NCBI RefSeq assembly: GCF_021216675.1
Contig: NZ_CP086120.1
Location: forward strand, 2,462,501 to 2,526,500
Direction: 5' to 3'
Source of the DNA: Streptomyces gobiensis
Lineage (GTDB): Bacteria; Actinomycetota; Actinomycetes; Streptomycetales; Streptomycetaceae
DNA: 64,000 nt
Positions 25,805 through 35,221 of this stretch are shown here, piece by piece. Numbering within the stretch: position 1 is the first letter of the stretch; every line of letters starts with the position of its first letter. Both the position numbers and the translations under genes were made by a program. The notes below the pieces were generated by a model. The model searched no databases. It had not been told where the DNA came from and was given only the letters and a program-made list of their open reading frames with translations.

Positions 25805-27132
25805 CACGCATCCCTCGCCGTACGGAACCCCGCGAAGATCTGTCGCCGGATGGGGAAGTCCCAGTTCCGGAAGGTGGACCGGCAGGCGACCGGATCGGTG
25901 CCGAAGGAGCCACCCCGCAGCACCTTGTACGTGGCGGCCTCCCCGCCGAAGAACACCTCGCTGTACTCCCGGTAGGGGAAGGCGGTGAAGCCCGGATAGC
26001 CGGTGAAGTCGGAGGCGGTCCACTCCCATACGTCGCCGAGCAGCTGCCGCGCCCCGCAGGGGGCCGTACCGGCCGGATACGCACCGGCGGCCGCGGGTTC
26101 GAGGTGGCACTGGCCAAGGTTGGCGTGCTCGGGGCCGGGGTCCGTATCGCCCCAGGGATGGCGTGCCGAGTGGCCGGTGTCCGGGTCATGGCGGGCGGCC
26201 TTCTCCCACTCCGCCTCGGTCGGCAGCCGCCGCCCGGCCCAGCGGGCGTAGGCATCGGCCTCGTACCAGCTCACATGCATCACCGGTGCGGCCGGTGGTA
26301 CGGGCTCCAGGCTGCCGAAGCGTCGGCGCAGCCATATGTTGCCCTCGCGCCGCCAGAAGAGCGGGGCGCTCAGCTGGGTCTTCCGTATGTACGCCCAGCC
26401 GTCCGGGTGCCACCAGCGGGACTTGGTATAGCCGCCGTCGGCTATGAACTCCTGGTAGGCGGCGTTGGTGACCGGTGTGGTGTCCAGCCAGAAGGCCGGG
26501 AGGTCGACGGTGTGCGCGGGGCGTTCGTTGTCCAGCGCCCAGGGGTCGGTCTCCGGGTCGGTGCCCATGGTGAACGGTCCCGCACGCACGAGGACTTCGC
26601 GGGGCAGGTCACCGCCGACGGCTGATGGCGGCGGCGGGGCCTTGAGCACGGCTGGGCCACGGCGCAGCTGGTGGGTGGCGAGCATCGTCTCGTCGTGCTG
26701 CTGCTCATGCTGGGCGACCATCCCGAAGACAAAGCCGCCGTGGAAGAGCGGATGGCCGGTCAGCGGCGCGACGGCCAGCACGTCCAGCGCCCGCTCCCGG
26801 ACCTCGGCGACAAAGCGGCGCGCGCGGTCGGGCGACAGCATCGGCAGCCCGGGCCGGTCGGCGCGCGGGGTGCGGAACGCGTCGTAGACCGGGTCGAGTT
26901 CGGGCCGTAGCGCGGGCTGGCCGCCCGCCTCGCGCAGCAGCCAGATGTCCTCCTGGTTGCCGATATGGGCCAGATCCCAGACAAGCGGTGACATCAGCGC
27001 CGAGTGCTGGGCCATCAGCTCCGAATCATCCAGGCAGCTGGTCAGGGCGTGAGTGCGGGCCCGGGCCTGCTCCAGCGCGGTGAGCGCACGTTGTCGGACA
27101 GCGGTGTCGGCGGTGTCGTTCAGCACGGGCAT
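25804..27132 (-). CDS. egtB: Hercynine oxygenase (iron-dependent sulfoxide synthase)
   Basis: 442 residues. The N-terminal DinB-like domain has the three iron-binding histidines H56 (LAHIGNQED), H142 and H146 (QHEQQHDE). The C-terminal formylglycine-generating-like domain (about 175-440) ends with VLRGGSFGTDP and FRNWDFPIRRQIFAGFRTA. It couples hercynine and gamma-glutamylcysteine with O2 to form the C-S bond. Located between egtA and egtC; 49 bp from egtA, a spacer with imperfect TCGGTGCT repeats. Confidence 0.96.
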   Translation of the reverse strand: MPVLNDTADTAVRQRALTALEQARARTHALTSCLDDSELMAQHSALMSPLVWDLAHIGNQEDIWLLREAGGQPALRPELDPVYDAFRTPRADRPGLPMLSPDRARRFVAEVRERALDVLAVAPLTGHPLFHGGFVFGMVAQHEQQHDETMLATHQLRRGPAVLKAPPPPSAVGGDLPREVLVRAGPFTMGTDPETDPWALDNERPAHTVDLPAFWLDTTPVTNAAYQEFIADGGYTKSRWWHPDGWAYIRKTQLSAPLFWRREGNIWLRRRFGSLEPVPPAAPVMHVSWYEADAYARWAGRRLPTEAEWEKAARHDPDTGHSARHPWGDTDPGPEHANLGQCHLEPAAAGAYPAGTAPCGARQLLGDVWEWTASDFTGYPGFTAFPYREYSEVFFGGEAATYKVLRGGSFGTDPVACRSTFRNWDFPIRRQIFAGFRTARDA

Positions 27133-27181
27133 CTGGGGCTCCTAGTCGGTGCTGGTTGGCGCTGGTCGGCGCCCATCGGTG

Positions 27182-28417
27182 CTAGTCGGTGAGGTGGTCG
27201 TCGGCGGGGCAGCGGCCGCGGTCGGCGTACCGCTCGGCGAAGGCGGCGACGGCGCGATGCGGTACGCCGCCGGGGTCGCTGCGGTACAGCGCGGACTCGG
27301 CGGCGGCGACACAGGTACGTACCGCCGGGCCCAGCAGCGGATCGGCGGGCCCATGGCGGGCGGCGCGCAGCCAGATGTCGGGCGCGGTGAGCGGCTCGGT
27401 CGCGGCATGGGCCAGCTTGGCCGCGTAGGGGTCATCGAGGAGTGTGGTGGCGATGGCGGTGGCAGCGATCCAGCCGTCACCGCGCTGGGCGTCGATCATC
27501 CGCAGCTCCAGCCAGCCGCGCGGCCGGACCGGCGGGAAGAGGGTGCTGAGGTGGTACGCCAGGTCGGCGCGGGTGGGCGGCCGTTCCGGGTGACCGCCGC
27601 GCAGCCAGGAGCGGAAGGAGAGCTGCGGCGGGGCGGTCCAGTCGGCCGGGGCGCCGTTGTGGGACCGGCGCCGCAGGCACAGCAGGGGGGCGTCCAGCGC
27701 GTAGCGGGTCCACTGCTCGCGCGGCGCGGCGCTGGGCGGTGGGGGGAGGGTGCGGCCCGGGTCGGTACGGGCCCAGACCCGTTGCCGGGTGGAGACCCAG
27801 CCGGTGCGGCGGCCGCGCCACAGCGGGGAGTTGGCGAAGGCGGCCACCAGGACCGGGCCCAGCCGGTGGGCGAGCTGCCAGCGGTGCCGGTAGCCGGAGG
27901 GGCCGTCGGAGTCGTCTCCGGCGTCCAGGCTGATCTGCACGGCGGCGGTGGCCCGCATCATCACCCGGCCCCAGGGGCCGTCGCGGTCGAAGTGGGTCTC
28001 CATCGCCTGGTAACGGGGATGGTCCAGCACCCGGGGCGGACTGCGGTACGGATCGAGCCCGCGGCCCTCGAGCGCCGCACCCGCCCTGCCCAGCGCCGCC
28101 TGTAGTACGTCCACGTCAGCCGCGGCGGTGGTGACGCATTCGGCCAGCGACTCGCCCGGCGGAGTGCTCAGCTCCAGCTGCCCGCCGGGTTCCCGGGTGA
28201 GCCTGCTGCCGCCCGGCAGCCCCCCGGGTGGGAAGAGCGGCGCGAGGACCGGATCGAGCCGTTCGGGCGGTACGAGGCGGGTGGAATCTGCCTGATCACG
28301 TACGAGCCATTCCAGCTCCACACCCACCCGCGTGGGTGGCCCGGTCTTGAAGCAGATCCCTCCGACATACGCCTCGGCATCGGCCTCCGACAGAGGCTCG
28401 GACAGAGCGGTATCCAT
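27182..28417 (-). CDS. egtA: Glutamate-cysteine ligase of ergothioneine pathway
   Basis: 411 residues from the ATG at 28417, preceded by GGAGGAG at 6 nt; an upstream in-frame ATG lacks this. GCS2-type ligase: VGVELEWLV near the start, TREPGGQLELSTPP, then MMRATAAVQISLDAG and SPLWRGRRTGWVSTRQRVW. It supplies gamma-glutamylcysteine, the thiol donor for EgtB. First gene of the egtABCD operon. No egtE (PLP C-S lyase) is in the cluster, so that step must be encoded elsewhere. Confidence 0.95.
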   Translation of the reverse strand: MDTALSEPLSEADAEAYVGGICFKTGPPTRVGVELEWLVRDQADSTRLVPPERLDPVLAPLFPPGGLPGGSRLTREPGGQLELSTPPGESLAECVTTAAADVDVLQAALGRAGAALEGRGLDPYRSPPRVLDHPRYQAMETHFDRDGPWGRVMMRATAAVQISLDAGDDSDGPSGYRHRWQLAHRLGPVLVAAFANSPLWRGRRTGWVSTRQRVWARTDPGRTLPPPPSAAPREQWTRYALDAPLLCLRRRSHNGAPADWTAPPQLSFRSWLRGGHPERPPTRADLAYHLSTLFPPVRPRGWLELRMIDAQRGDGWIAATAIATTLLDDPYAAKLAHAATEPLTAPDIWLRAARHGPADPLLGPAVRTCVAAAESALYRSDPGGVPHRAVAAFAERYADRGRCPADDHLTD

Positions 28418-28507
28418 GGCAACTCCTCCCGGGATGGCAGACCATGGGAACCCACTGGGGCGCACAAGACATTTCCCTGCCCCGGGAGGCACCTTTGTCA
28501 AACCTGC

Positions 28508-30271
28508 CTACGCCGCCCGGTCCTTCGCCCGGTCTTTCGCTCGGTCCTTGCGCAGGAACCGGCGCAGTCGCCGCAGCGTCCAGGTGTTGATGACGTCCTC
28601 GCCGGTGAGCCAGCCGCGCTGCGCCGTTCCCACCCCGTAGCGCAGATTGCCCAGTTCACCAATGGAGTGCGCGTCGCTGTTCACGGCGAACTTCACGCCA
28701 TACCGCTTGGCCCGCAGAATGTGCTCATCGGACAGGTCCAACCGGTCCGGGCTCGCGTTGATCTCCAGTGCGGTACCGGTGCGGGCGCAGGCGGCGAACA
28801 CCTCGTCCAGATCGGCGTCGACGCCCGGACGTTTGCCGATGAGGCGGGTCGTCGGATGGCCGATGATGTGCACATACGGGTTCTCGCAGGCCCGGATGAG
28901 CCGCCGGGTCATCGCGTCCCGGCTCTGGCTGAAGTGGGAGTGCACCGACGCGACGCACAGGTCGAAGTCCTGGAGGAACTCGGGCGGCCAGTCCACACCG
29001 CCGTCAGCGTCGATATTCAGCTCGGTCCCGTGCAGCAGCCGCGGTCCACGGTGGTGACGGCGGTGCTGCTCGTCAAGCTCGCGCACCCGCTTCCGCTGGG
29101 CGAGCATCTTCTCGTCGGTCATGGCCTGCATCCGGAGCCTGGGCGCGTGATCGGTGATCGCGTAGTACGAGAGTCCGCGCTCCGCCGCCGCGGCCACCAT
29201 GTCCTCCAGCGACGCGCGGCCGTCCGTGAGGTCGGTGTGGGTGTGCAGATCACCGCGGATGTCCGGATCGGCCACCAGCTGGGGAAGCTCACCGCTCTGT
29301 GCGGCCGCCACCTCGCCACGGTCCTCGCGCAGCGTTGGCGGGATCCAGTCCAGGCCGAGCCTGGCGTATACGTCCTCCTCGCTCTCCGAGGCGATCTTGT
29401 CGCCACTCTCCGCGTCGAAGAGGCCGTACTCGGAGAGCTTGAGCCCATGGCGTACGGCGATGGTGCGTACCCGGATGTTGTGCGCCTTCGACCCGGTGAA
29501 GTACTGCAGCCCGGCGCCCCAGGAGTCCGGCGGCAGCACCCGCAGGTCCGCCTGCGGTCCCGTGGTGGTGCGGATCGACGACTTCGTATCGCCGTGCGCG
29601 ATGACCTCGGCGGTGAAGGGCGCGTTGATGAACGCCGCCATGAACGGGCCGGAGTCTTCCGCCGCGACCAGGATGTCGATGTCCCCGGTGGTCTCCCGCA
29701 TCCGGCGCAGCGATCCGGCGTACGCGCACCGTTCACAGCCGCTCACCTCGGAGAGCGTGGCCAGGATCTCCTCGGCCAGCTCCATGGTGGTGTTGAGCTG
29801 GAAGCGGTCGCTGGCCGCCCGCATCAGCTCAATGCCGTGGCGGATGTTGTCCTCGGTCTTCGGACCGAAGCCCTTCAGATCGCGCAGCCGCTCGTCGTCG
29901 AGCGCGTCGGCCAGCTCGTCGACGGAGGAGATGTCCAACTCCTCATACAGCACCATGGCCTTCTTGGGCCCGAGGGTGGGGATGGCCGTGAGCTGCCGCA
30001 CCCCCTCCGGGATCTTCGCCCGGGCTTCCTCGACGGTGGAGACGCTGCCCTCGCGGAAGTACTCGACGACCTTCTCAGCGATCGATTTTCCGACGCCGGG
30101 GATCTCCTTGAGGTCCTTGAGGTCAAGCTGGGAGACATCGGCGTGATGCCCGCCGATCGCCCGGGCGGCCCGCTCATAGGCACGCACCTTGAACGCGTCG
30201 CCGCCGGTGATGGAGAGGAGGTCGGCATACTCCTGCAACAGAGCCTCGACCTCCGTATTAGGTCGGGCCAT
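28508..30271 (-). CDS. polX: DNA polymerase X family protein with PHP domain
   Basis: 587 residues. N-terminal helix-hairpin-helix regions (IPGVGKSIAEKV, FGPKTEDNI), then the pol-beta nucleotidyltransferase core with the catalytic DIDIL aspartates (TTGDIDILVAAED). A C-terminal PHP domain (about 345-575) begins GDLHTHTDLTDG and contains TDHAPRL, HSHFSQ, HPTTRL and NSDAHS metal ligands, giving 3'-5' exonuclease and AP-site activity in the family. It acts in base-excision and gap repair. The extreme C-terminus carries three KDRA units from a 12-bp tandem repeat. 90 bp separate it from egtA. Confidence 0.94.
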   Translation of the reverse strand: MARPNTEVEALLQEYADLLSITGGDAFKVRAYERAARAIGGHHADVSQLDLKDLKEIPGVGKSIAEKVVEYFREGSVSTVEEARAKIPEGVRQLTAIPTLGPKKAMVLYEELDISSVDELADALDDERLRDLKGFGPKTEDNIRHGIELMRAASDRFQLNTTMELAEEILATLSEVSGCERCAYAGSLRRMRETTGDIDILVAAEDSGPFMAAFINAPFTAEVIAHGDTKSSIRTTTGPQADLRVLPPDSWGAGLQYFTGSKAHNIRVRTIAVRHGLKLSEYGLFDAESGDKIASESEEDVYARLGLDWIPPTLREDRGEVAAAQSGELPQLVADPDIRGDLHTHTDLTDGRASLEDMVAAAAERGLSYYAITDHAPRLRMQAMTDEKMLAQRKRVRELDEQHRRHHRGPRLLHGTELNIDADGGVDWPPEFLQDFDLCVASVHSHFSQSRDAMTRRLIRACENPYVHIIGHPTTRLIGKRPGVDADLDEVFAACARTGTALEINASPDRLDLSDEHILRAKRYGVKFAVNSDAHSIGELGNLRYGVGTAQRGWLTGEDVINTWTLRRLRRFLRKDRAKDRAKDRAA

Positions 30272-30390
30272 GTGTCAATTTTAGGCAGCCTGGTACCCGG
30301 CTCGCAGGCCGGGACAGACAGTCCGATGGACCGACAGGCCGACGGAGCAACAGGGAACGATGGCGCGACAGACCGATCGGAGGTAGTGCC

Positions 30391-30858
30391 ATGACACTGC
30401 CGGTACGCCGTTCAGGCGGCGCCCCCGCCCGCCGTACGCACCCCTGGGGGATCCGGGATTCCTTCAGCGAGTTCGAAACGCTGTGGGACGAGATGGGACG
30501 GCTCGTCGAGCGGGCCGCGGCCCCCGTGGGCGAGCACCCCTGGATGCCGCTCGCCGAGGAGATGGAGACCGAGGACGCCTATGTGGTGCGGGCTGAGCTG
30601 CCCGGTGTCCCCAGCGAGAACGTGGCGGTAGAGCTGGAGGGCAATGAGCTGTGCATCACCGGTGAGATCACGGAGGAGCAGCAGGGCAAGGTGCTGGCCC
30701 GCCGTACCGGACAGTTCAGCTACCGCAGCACGCTGCCCGGCGGTATTGACAGCGACAACATCGAGGCCGAGCTGGCTGACGGGGTGCTCACCGTACGCGT
30801 CCCCAAGGCCGAGCAGGCCAGGCGCCGCAAGATCGAGATCGGCAGGGGCAGGGAGTAG
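30391..30858 (+). CDS. Hsp20/alpha-crystallin small heat-shock protein
   Basis: 155 residues. The alpha-crystallin domain spans about 50-145 (VRAELPGVPSENVAVELEGNELCITGE through FSYRSTLPGGIDSDNIEAELADGVLTVRVPK). It has a short disordered basic N-terminus and a C-terminal Arg/Lys-rich tail instead of a clear IXI motif. An ATP-independent holdase for unfolding proteins. GGAGG lies 6 nt before the ATG. Divergent from polX with a 119-bp gap in which no HspR/HAIR box was seen. Confidence 0.93.
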   Translation: MTLPVRRSGGAPARRTHPWGIRDSFSEFETLWDEMGRLVERAAAPVGEHPWMPLAEEMETEDAYVVRAELPGVPSENVAVELEGNELCITGEITEEQQGKVLARRTGQFSYRSTLPGGIDSDNIEAELADGVLTVRVPKAEQARRRKIEIGRGRE

Positions 30859-30876
30859 CGAAGCAGTCCAGCGCGC

Positions 30877-31677
30877 TCAGGTGAATGTGGGCATGTCTCC
30901 CTTGGTCGTCTTGGGGTCGATGAGAGCGAACTTCGCGCCCTGCTGGTCGGCGACGCCCGAGATACGGCCGAAGGGAGTGTCCATGGGCTCGAAGCTCACA
31001 TGACCGCCGAGCCCGGTGACCGTGGCGACCGCCTCATCGCAGTTGTCGACGGCGAAGTAGACCTCGGTGTACGGCGGCATCTCAGCGGGCATGTCCGGGG
31101 TCATCTTGAAGCGGCCCGCCACGGTCTCGCCTGCGATGCCCCACGCCTTGTAGTCCATGGCGGGGTCCTCCATCCGCTTCACCCCGAAGGGGAAGACGGC
31201 CGGGAAGAAGGCATCCGCGGCATCGGGATCGCGGGTGGCGATCTCGGTCCAGCAGAACGATCCCGGCTCGCCCTTCTTCTCAAAGCCCCGGTGGGTGCCC
31301 GCCTGCCAGACGCCGAAGACGACGCCGCCCGGATCCTGGGCGATGAGCATCCTGCCGAAATCCCCCACGGTCATCGGCTCCAGGAGGATCTGTCCGCCAT
31401 GCTCCCGGACCTTGGCGGCGGTCGCATCGACGTCCGGTGATGCGAAGTAGACGGTCCAGGCCGTGGGCCACTCCTCGCCGCCGGGCATCGGGGGCGCGAG
31501 CGCGGCGACCTTCTTGCCGTCGGAGAACGCTTGCGTGTAGTAGCCGTACTCCGCTGAGCCTTCGTCGAAGGTCCAGCCGAACAGCTCACCGTAGAACCTC
31601 TTCCCCGCCGCCAGATCGGGGACCGTGACGTCGGCCCAGCAGGGCATACCCTCGGGCTGTTCAGGCATGGCAGGCAT
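30877..31677 (-). CDS. Two-domain VOC-family protein
   Basis: 266 residues with two VOC repeats. Domain 1 (about 10-125) has CWADVTVPDLAAGKRFYGELFGW, and domain 2 (about 138-262) FCWTEIATRDPDAADAFFPAVF with a matching FGRISGVADQQGAKFALI end. Such tandem glyoxalase-like proteins are related to hydroxylase/CFP-30B-type proteins of unknown reaction. Convergent with hsp20 (18 bp apart). The 202 bp beyond its start, to the molybdate genes, hold nothing recognisable. Confidence 0.82.
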   Translation of the reverse strand: MPAMPEQPEGMPCWADVTVPDLAAGKRFYGELFGWTFDEGSAEYGYYTQAFSDGKKVAALAPPMPGGEEWPTAWTVYFASPDVDATAAKVREHGGQILLEPMTVGDFGRMLIAQDPGGVVFGVWQAGTHRGFEKKGEPGSFCWTEIATRDPDAADAFFPAVFPFGVKRMEDPAMDYKAWGIAGETVAGRFKMTPDMPAEMPPYTEVYFAVDNCDEAVATVTGLGGHVSFEPMDTPFGRISGVADQQGAKFALIDPKTTKGDMPTFT

Positions 31678-31879
31678 GGCAATGCCTCCTCAAGGTGAGG
31701 AATCAGTGTGCCTGCCACGCTAGCGACGCCTGGACCATTCCGCAGCCGAAGTATTCGAACGCTTGGTCAATTACCTTCTGGTACAGGCCCGATCCAGCCC
31801 GATCCATGGCGCCGCCGTCCAGGGCCACGACGTACGCGGCGAGTTCGTGGGGGCAGGCCGCTCTGTGCGGGTCACCACG

Positions 31880-33814
31880 TCAGATCCGCACAAGGGTGGT
31901 CTCGGTGGCCTTGACGCTCGTCCATACGGGTGTTCCGTCCGTGAGGCCGAGCTCGGCGGCTGCCTCCGGGGTGATTTCGGCGACGAGGTCGGGGGCCTGG
32001 CCGGAGGTGATCAGGACGCGTAGCCGGCTGCCGACGGCGGTGATCTCCCTGATGGTTCCGGGCCACACATTGCGCGGGCTGCCGGAAGGCCTTCCCCGGT
32101 GGACGGAGACGGCTTCCGGGGCGATGATCGCGAGCGCTTCGGTGTCCGCGAGAAGCGGGTCGGCGACGATGAGACGGCCGCCGCCGGGCAGTTCGAGGCC
32201 GTCGGCGGTGGCGGTGCCGGGCCAGGCGTTACGGCCGAGCATGCGGGCGACCCAGGGTGAGCGCGGGTGCCGGGTGACTTCGGCGGGCGGGCCGTCCTGG
32301 AGGGCACGGCCTTCGTCGAGTACGAGGACCCGGTCGGCGAGCGAGACCGCCTCCACCGGGTCGTGGGTGACGATCAGGCAGACACCGCCGAACCCTTCGA
32401 GGTGGCTGCGCAGGGTGTGCCGGACATGGGCCCGGGTGGTCTGGTCGAGGGCGGCGAGGGGTTCGTCGAGGAGCAGCAGCCGGGGGCGGGTGGCCAGGGC
32501 ACGGGCGAGGGCGACCCGCTGGGCCTGACCGCCGGAGAGCTGGGCGGGCTTGCGGTGGGCGAGGTGGCCGACACCGAGGCGGTCAAGCCACCGCTGGGCG
32601 GTACGACGGGCCTCGGCGCGGCTCGCCCCGTGGGCACGCGGTCCGTAGGCGGTGTTGGCGAGGGCGTTCAGGTGCGGGAAGAGGGCACCGTCCTGGGGCA
32701 CCCACGCGACCCCACGGCGGTGCAGGGGCAGGGTGGTGGCATCCAGGCCGCCGAGGCGAAGGGTGGCATGGGCACGCGGGGTGAGGCCGAGGAGGGCCCG
32801 TAGCAGGGTGGTCTTACCGGCGCCGTTGGGCCCGACCACGGCGATGGTGGTCCCCGGTTCGGCGTCCAGGGTGAGCTGGGTGAAGCCGGTCAGGTCGGCG
32901 CGTAGGGACCAACGGTCGGTTGTCGCCGGGGACTCAGTCTCCCCGGCCTCTGCGGCCTCCTCACTCTTCGCTTCCGGCTTCCGCTCGCGTTGCCGCCCTG
33001 GGCCGCGTGAGCTGTCCGCCGTCGCGCCGGTCCAGCGACCGCGCAAAGCGATCAGCACGGCCATGGCGATAACGAGGAGCAGGAGGGAAACGGAGGTCGC
33101 GGCCTCCGGCTGGTCCTGGAGCAGCAGATAGACCTGCAGCGGCAGCGTCTGGGTGGCGCCGGGGAGATTACCGGCGAAGGTGATGGTGGCCCCGAACTCG
33201 CCCAGCGCCCGCGCCCAGGTCAGCGCGGCTCCGGCAACGAGGCCCGGGGCGACCATGGGGAGGGTGATGGTGAAGAAGACCCGTACCGGCGAGGCGCCCA
33301 GCGAACCGGCGGTCTCCTCGTAACGGGGCCGCAGCCCGGCGATGGTGCCCTCCAGGCTGATGACCAGGAAGGGCATCGAGACAAACGCTGCGGCGAGTAC
33401 GGCACCCGAGGTGTGGAAGGGCAGCGTTATGCCGAAGGTGCCCTCCAGCCAGGGCCCGAGCAGCCCCCGGCGGCCGAACCCGAGAAGCAGGGCGACACCG
33501 CCGACGGTGGGCGGCAGCACCATCGGCAGCAGGACCAGCGAACGCACCAGTGCCTTGCCGGGGAAGTCCACCCGCGCCAGCGTCCAGGCAAGCGGCACTC
33601 CGAGCAGCAGGGACAGGGCCAGTGCCCAGCAGGACACGACCAGCGACAGCCGCAGTGCCTCGGTGACCCCTGGGCTGGTCAGATGACCGCCGACGTCGCT
33701 CCACGAGGTGCGGGCCAGGATCCCGAGCAGCGGCAGAAGCAGAAACGCGACCGCCAGCAGGGCAGGGAGGGCCAGGGTGACGGGGATACGCGCAGGCGTA
33801 CGGGTGTGTCTCAT
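31880..33814 (-). CDS. modBC: Fused molybdate ABC transporter permease and ATPase (ModB-ModC)
   Basis: 644 residues. ModB-type permease at about 10-260 with six membrane segments and the EAA loop (YEETAGSLGASPVRVF). A charged linker (about 262-300) leads to the ATPase, with Walker A GPNGAGKTT (328-336), signature LSGGQ (426-430) and Walker B LLLLDEPLAALD. The C-terminal TOBE domain (about 575-640) is expected to bind molybdate. Imports molybdate or tungstate with the downstream-numbered ModA. In most bacteria ModB and ModC are separate; fusion occurs in some actinobacteria. The start lies within a set of ATGAGAC repeats. Confidence 0.92.
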   Translation of the reverse strand: MRHTRTPARIPVTLALPALLAVAFLLLPLLGILARTSWSDVGGHLTSPGVTEALRLSLVVSCWALALSLLLGVPLAWTLARVDFPGKALVRSLVLLPMVLPPTVGGVALLLGFGRRGLLGPWLEGTFGITLPFHTSGAVLAAAFVSMPFLVISLEGTIAGLRPRYEETAGSLGASPVRVFFTITLPMVAPGLVAGAALTWARALGEFGATITFAGNLPGATQTLPLQVYLLLQDQPEAATSVSLLLLVIAMAVLIALRGRWTGATADSSRGPGRQRERKPEAKSEEAAEAGETESPATTDRWSLRADLTGFTQLTLDAEPGTTIAVVGPNGAGKTTLLRALLGLTPRAHATLRLGGLDATTLPLHRRGVAWVPQDGALFPHLNALANTAYGPRAHGASRAEARRTAQRWLDRLGVGHLAHRKPAQLSGGQAQRVALARALATRPRLLLLDEPLAALDQTTRAHVRHTLRSHLEGFGGVCLIVTHDPVEAVSLADRVLVLDEGRALQDGPPAEVTRHPRSPWVARMLGRNAWPGTATADGLELPGGGRLIVADPLLADTEALAIIAPEAVSVHRGRPSGSPRNVWPGTIREITAVGSRLRVLITSGQAPDLVAEITPEAAAELGLTDGTPVWTSVKATETTLVRI

Positions 33815-33832
33815 CTGGGTCTCATCTGTGTC

Positions 33833-34609
33833 TCATGGCAGCTGGAAACCCGTATCCCGCAGGATCTTCTGCGCCGCGGGCGTGCTCAGCCACCGCACGA
33901 ATGCCCCCGCGGCGCCCGCTTCCCCGGAGCTCTTCAAAGGAGCGGCCGGGTAGGAGGCCACGGCGTTCTGCGCGTCCGGGATGCCGATGGCATCGACCTT
34001 GTCCGCCGCCGTGGCGATATCCGTGGCGTAGACGATGCCGGCGTCGGCCTCACCGAGCTCGATCTTGCTCAGTACGGCCCGGACACTCGGCTCCTGGGAG
34101 ACCGGCTTGACGTCGACTCCCCCGGCCGCCTCCAGCACCTGCTTGCTGTACCGCCCGACCGGCACCTCAGGGGCCGCGAGGACAACCTTCAGTCCGCCGC
34201 CACCAAGATCCTTCAGACCCCGGACCTTCCTCGGGTTGCCCTCACCGGTAGCGATCACCAGACGGTTCTCGGCGATCACGGTCGGGGTACCGGTCTCGCC
34301 CCTCAGCCCGTTCATGGTGTGGGTGTCCGCCGTGACCACAACATCCGCGGGGGCGCCCTGCTTCACCTGCGCGGCCAGCTCCTGAGACCCGGAGAAGGAG
34401 AACCTGACCCTCATTCCCGGGTTCTCCCTCTCATACACGGCACCGGCGGTCTTGAAGGCATCGGTGAGCGAGGCAGCAGCCAGCACGGTGATCTCAGTCC
34501 TGGACGCACCGCCGTCATCTGTCCCCTTCCCGCATGCGGCCAGCGGCGCGGTCAGGGCAGCGGCCAGCAGAGCCGCAGCGACGCCGCGTCCGCCGAAGGC
34601 TCTCGGCAT
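33833..34609 (-). CDS. modA: Molybdate ABC transporter substrate-binding lipoprotein
   Basis: 258 residues. Signal peptide with lipobox ([10 protein letters not shown]). ModA features: [29 protein letters not shown], and IVYATDI near 195. It binds molybdate/tungstate outside the membrane and passes it to ModBC, 18 bp downstream. 17 bp separate it from the TOBE regulator upstream, so the three genes probably form one transcript. Confidence 0.95.
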   Translation of the reverse strand: MPRAFGGRGVAAALLAAALTAPLAACGKGTDDGGASRTEITVLAAASLTDAFKTAGAVYERENPGMRVRFSFSGSQELAAQVKQGAPADVVVTADTHTMNGLRGETGTPTVIAENRLVIATGEGNPRKVRGLKDLGGGGLKVVLAAPEVPVGRYSKQVLEAAGGVDVKPVSQEPSVRAVLSKIELGEADAGIVYATDIATAADKVDAIGIPDAQNAVASYPAAPLKSSGEAGAAGAFVRWLSTPAAQKILRDTGFQLP

Positions 34610-34626
34610 GGTGATGACACTCCAGA

Positions 34627-35031
34627 TCAGCTGCGGTCGATGTGCACATTGGTGGACTTCACCCGGGCGGTGGCCCGCATGCCGACCTCCAGTCCCAGCT
34701 CCTCGACGGCCTCCCTGGTCAGCAGGGAAACCAGCCGGTGCGGGCCGGCCTGGATCTCCACCTGGGCCGCGACATCACCGAGCTTCACGGCGGTGATGAT
34801 GCCGGGGAAGGCGTTGCGGGCCGAGGTGTAGGGGGCGTCCTCCTCCCCCGTACCGTCGGCACCGCTCTGCGCGAGCTCGACCGAGAAGGCGGCCAGATCC
34901 CGGCCGTCGATAAGCCGCCGACCGGCCTCATCACGGTGAGTCGCCACCCGTCCAGCGTCCGCCCAGCGCCGCGCGGTATCAGGGCTGACACCGAGCAGCC
35001 GCGCCGCCTGACCAATCGTGTAGGACTGCAT
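34627..35031 (-). CDS. MerR-like HTH/TOBE molybdate-responsive regulator or molbindin
   Basis: 134 residues from the ATG at 35031. The N-terminal excisionase/MerR-like HTH is [29 protein letters not shown] (residues 1-45). The C-terminal single TOBE/Mop domain (about 68-132) has [27 protein letters not shown], which binds molybdate in ModE and molbindins. It heads the mod operon and is a likely sensor-repressor for it. An inverted repeat (CTACAGA-N7-TCTGTAG) lies 39 bp upstream. Confidence 0.85.
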   Translation of the reverse strand: MQSYTIGQAARLLGVSPDTARRWADAGRVATHRDEAGRRLIDGRDLAAFSVELAQSGADGTGEEDAPYTSARNAFPGIITAVKLGDVAAQVEIQAGPHRLVSLLTREAVEELGLEVGMRATARVKSTNVHIDRS

Positions 35032-35069
35032 GTGCGCCAAGATAAGCCAGGTCTGCTGGCAGCTGCAGC

Positions 35070-35090
35070 CTACAGACCACATCTCTGTAG
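35070..35090. promoter_or_regulatory. Inverted repeat upstream of mod operon
   Basis: CTACAGA (35070-35076), 7 nt, TCTGTAG (35084-35090), 39 bp upstream of the HTH/TOBE gene start in the 190-bp divergent region. Position and symmetry suit an operator for that regulator. It does not match the E. coli ModE consensus. Confidence 0.5.
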
Positions 35091-35221
35091 CAAATGCCAC
35101 CCTCATTGGAGAAAGCCCCAAGGCCTTCCAGGGTGAGCACCGCGCCCGGGCGGCCCGCGGCACTCCGGCGCGGTAGGAAGATTTACTGGACTCTTAGGTA
35201 AGACCCGTAGGGTGGCGCCTT

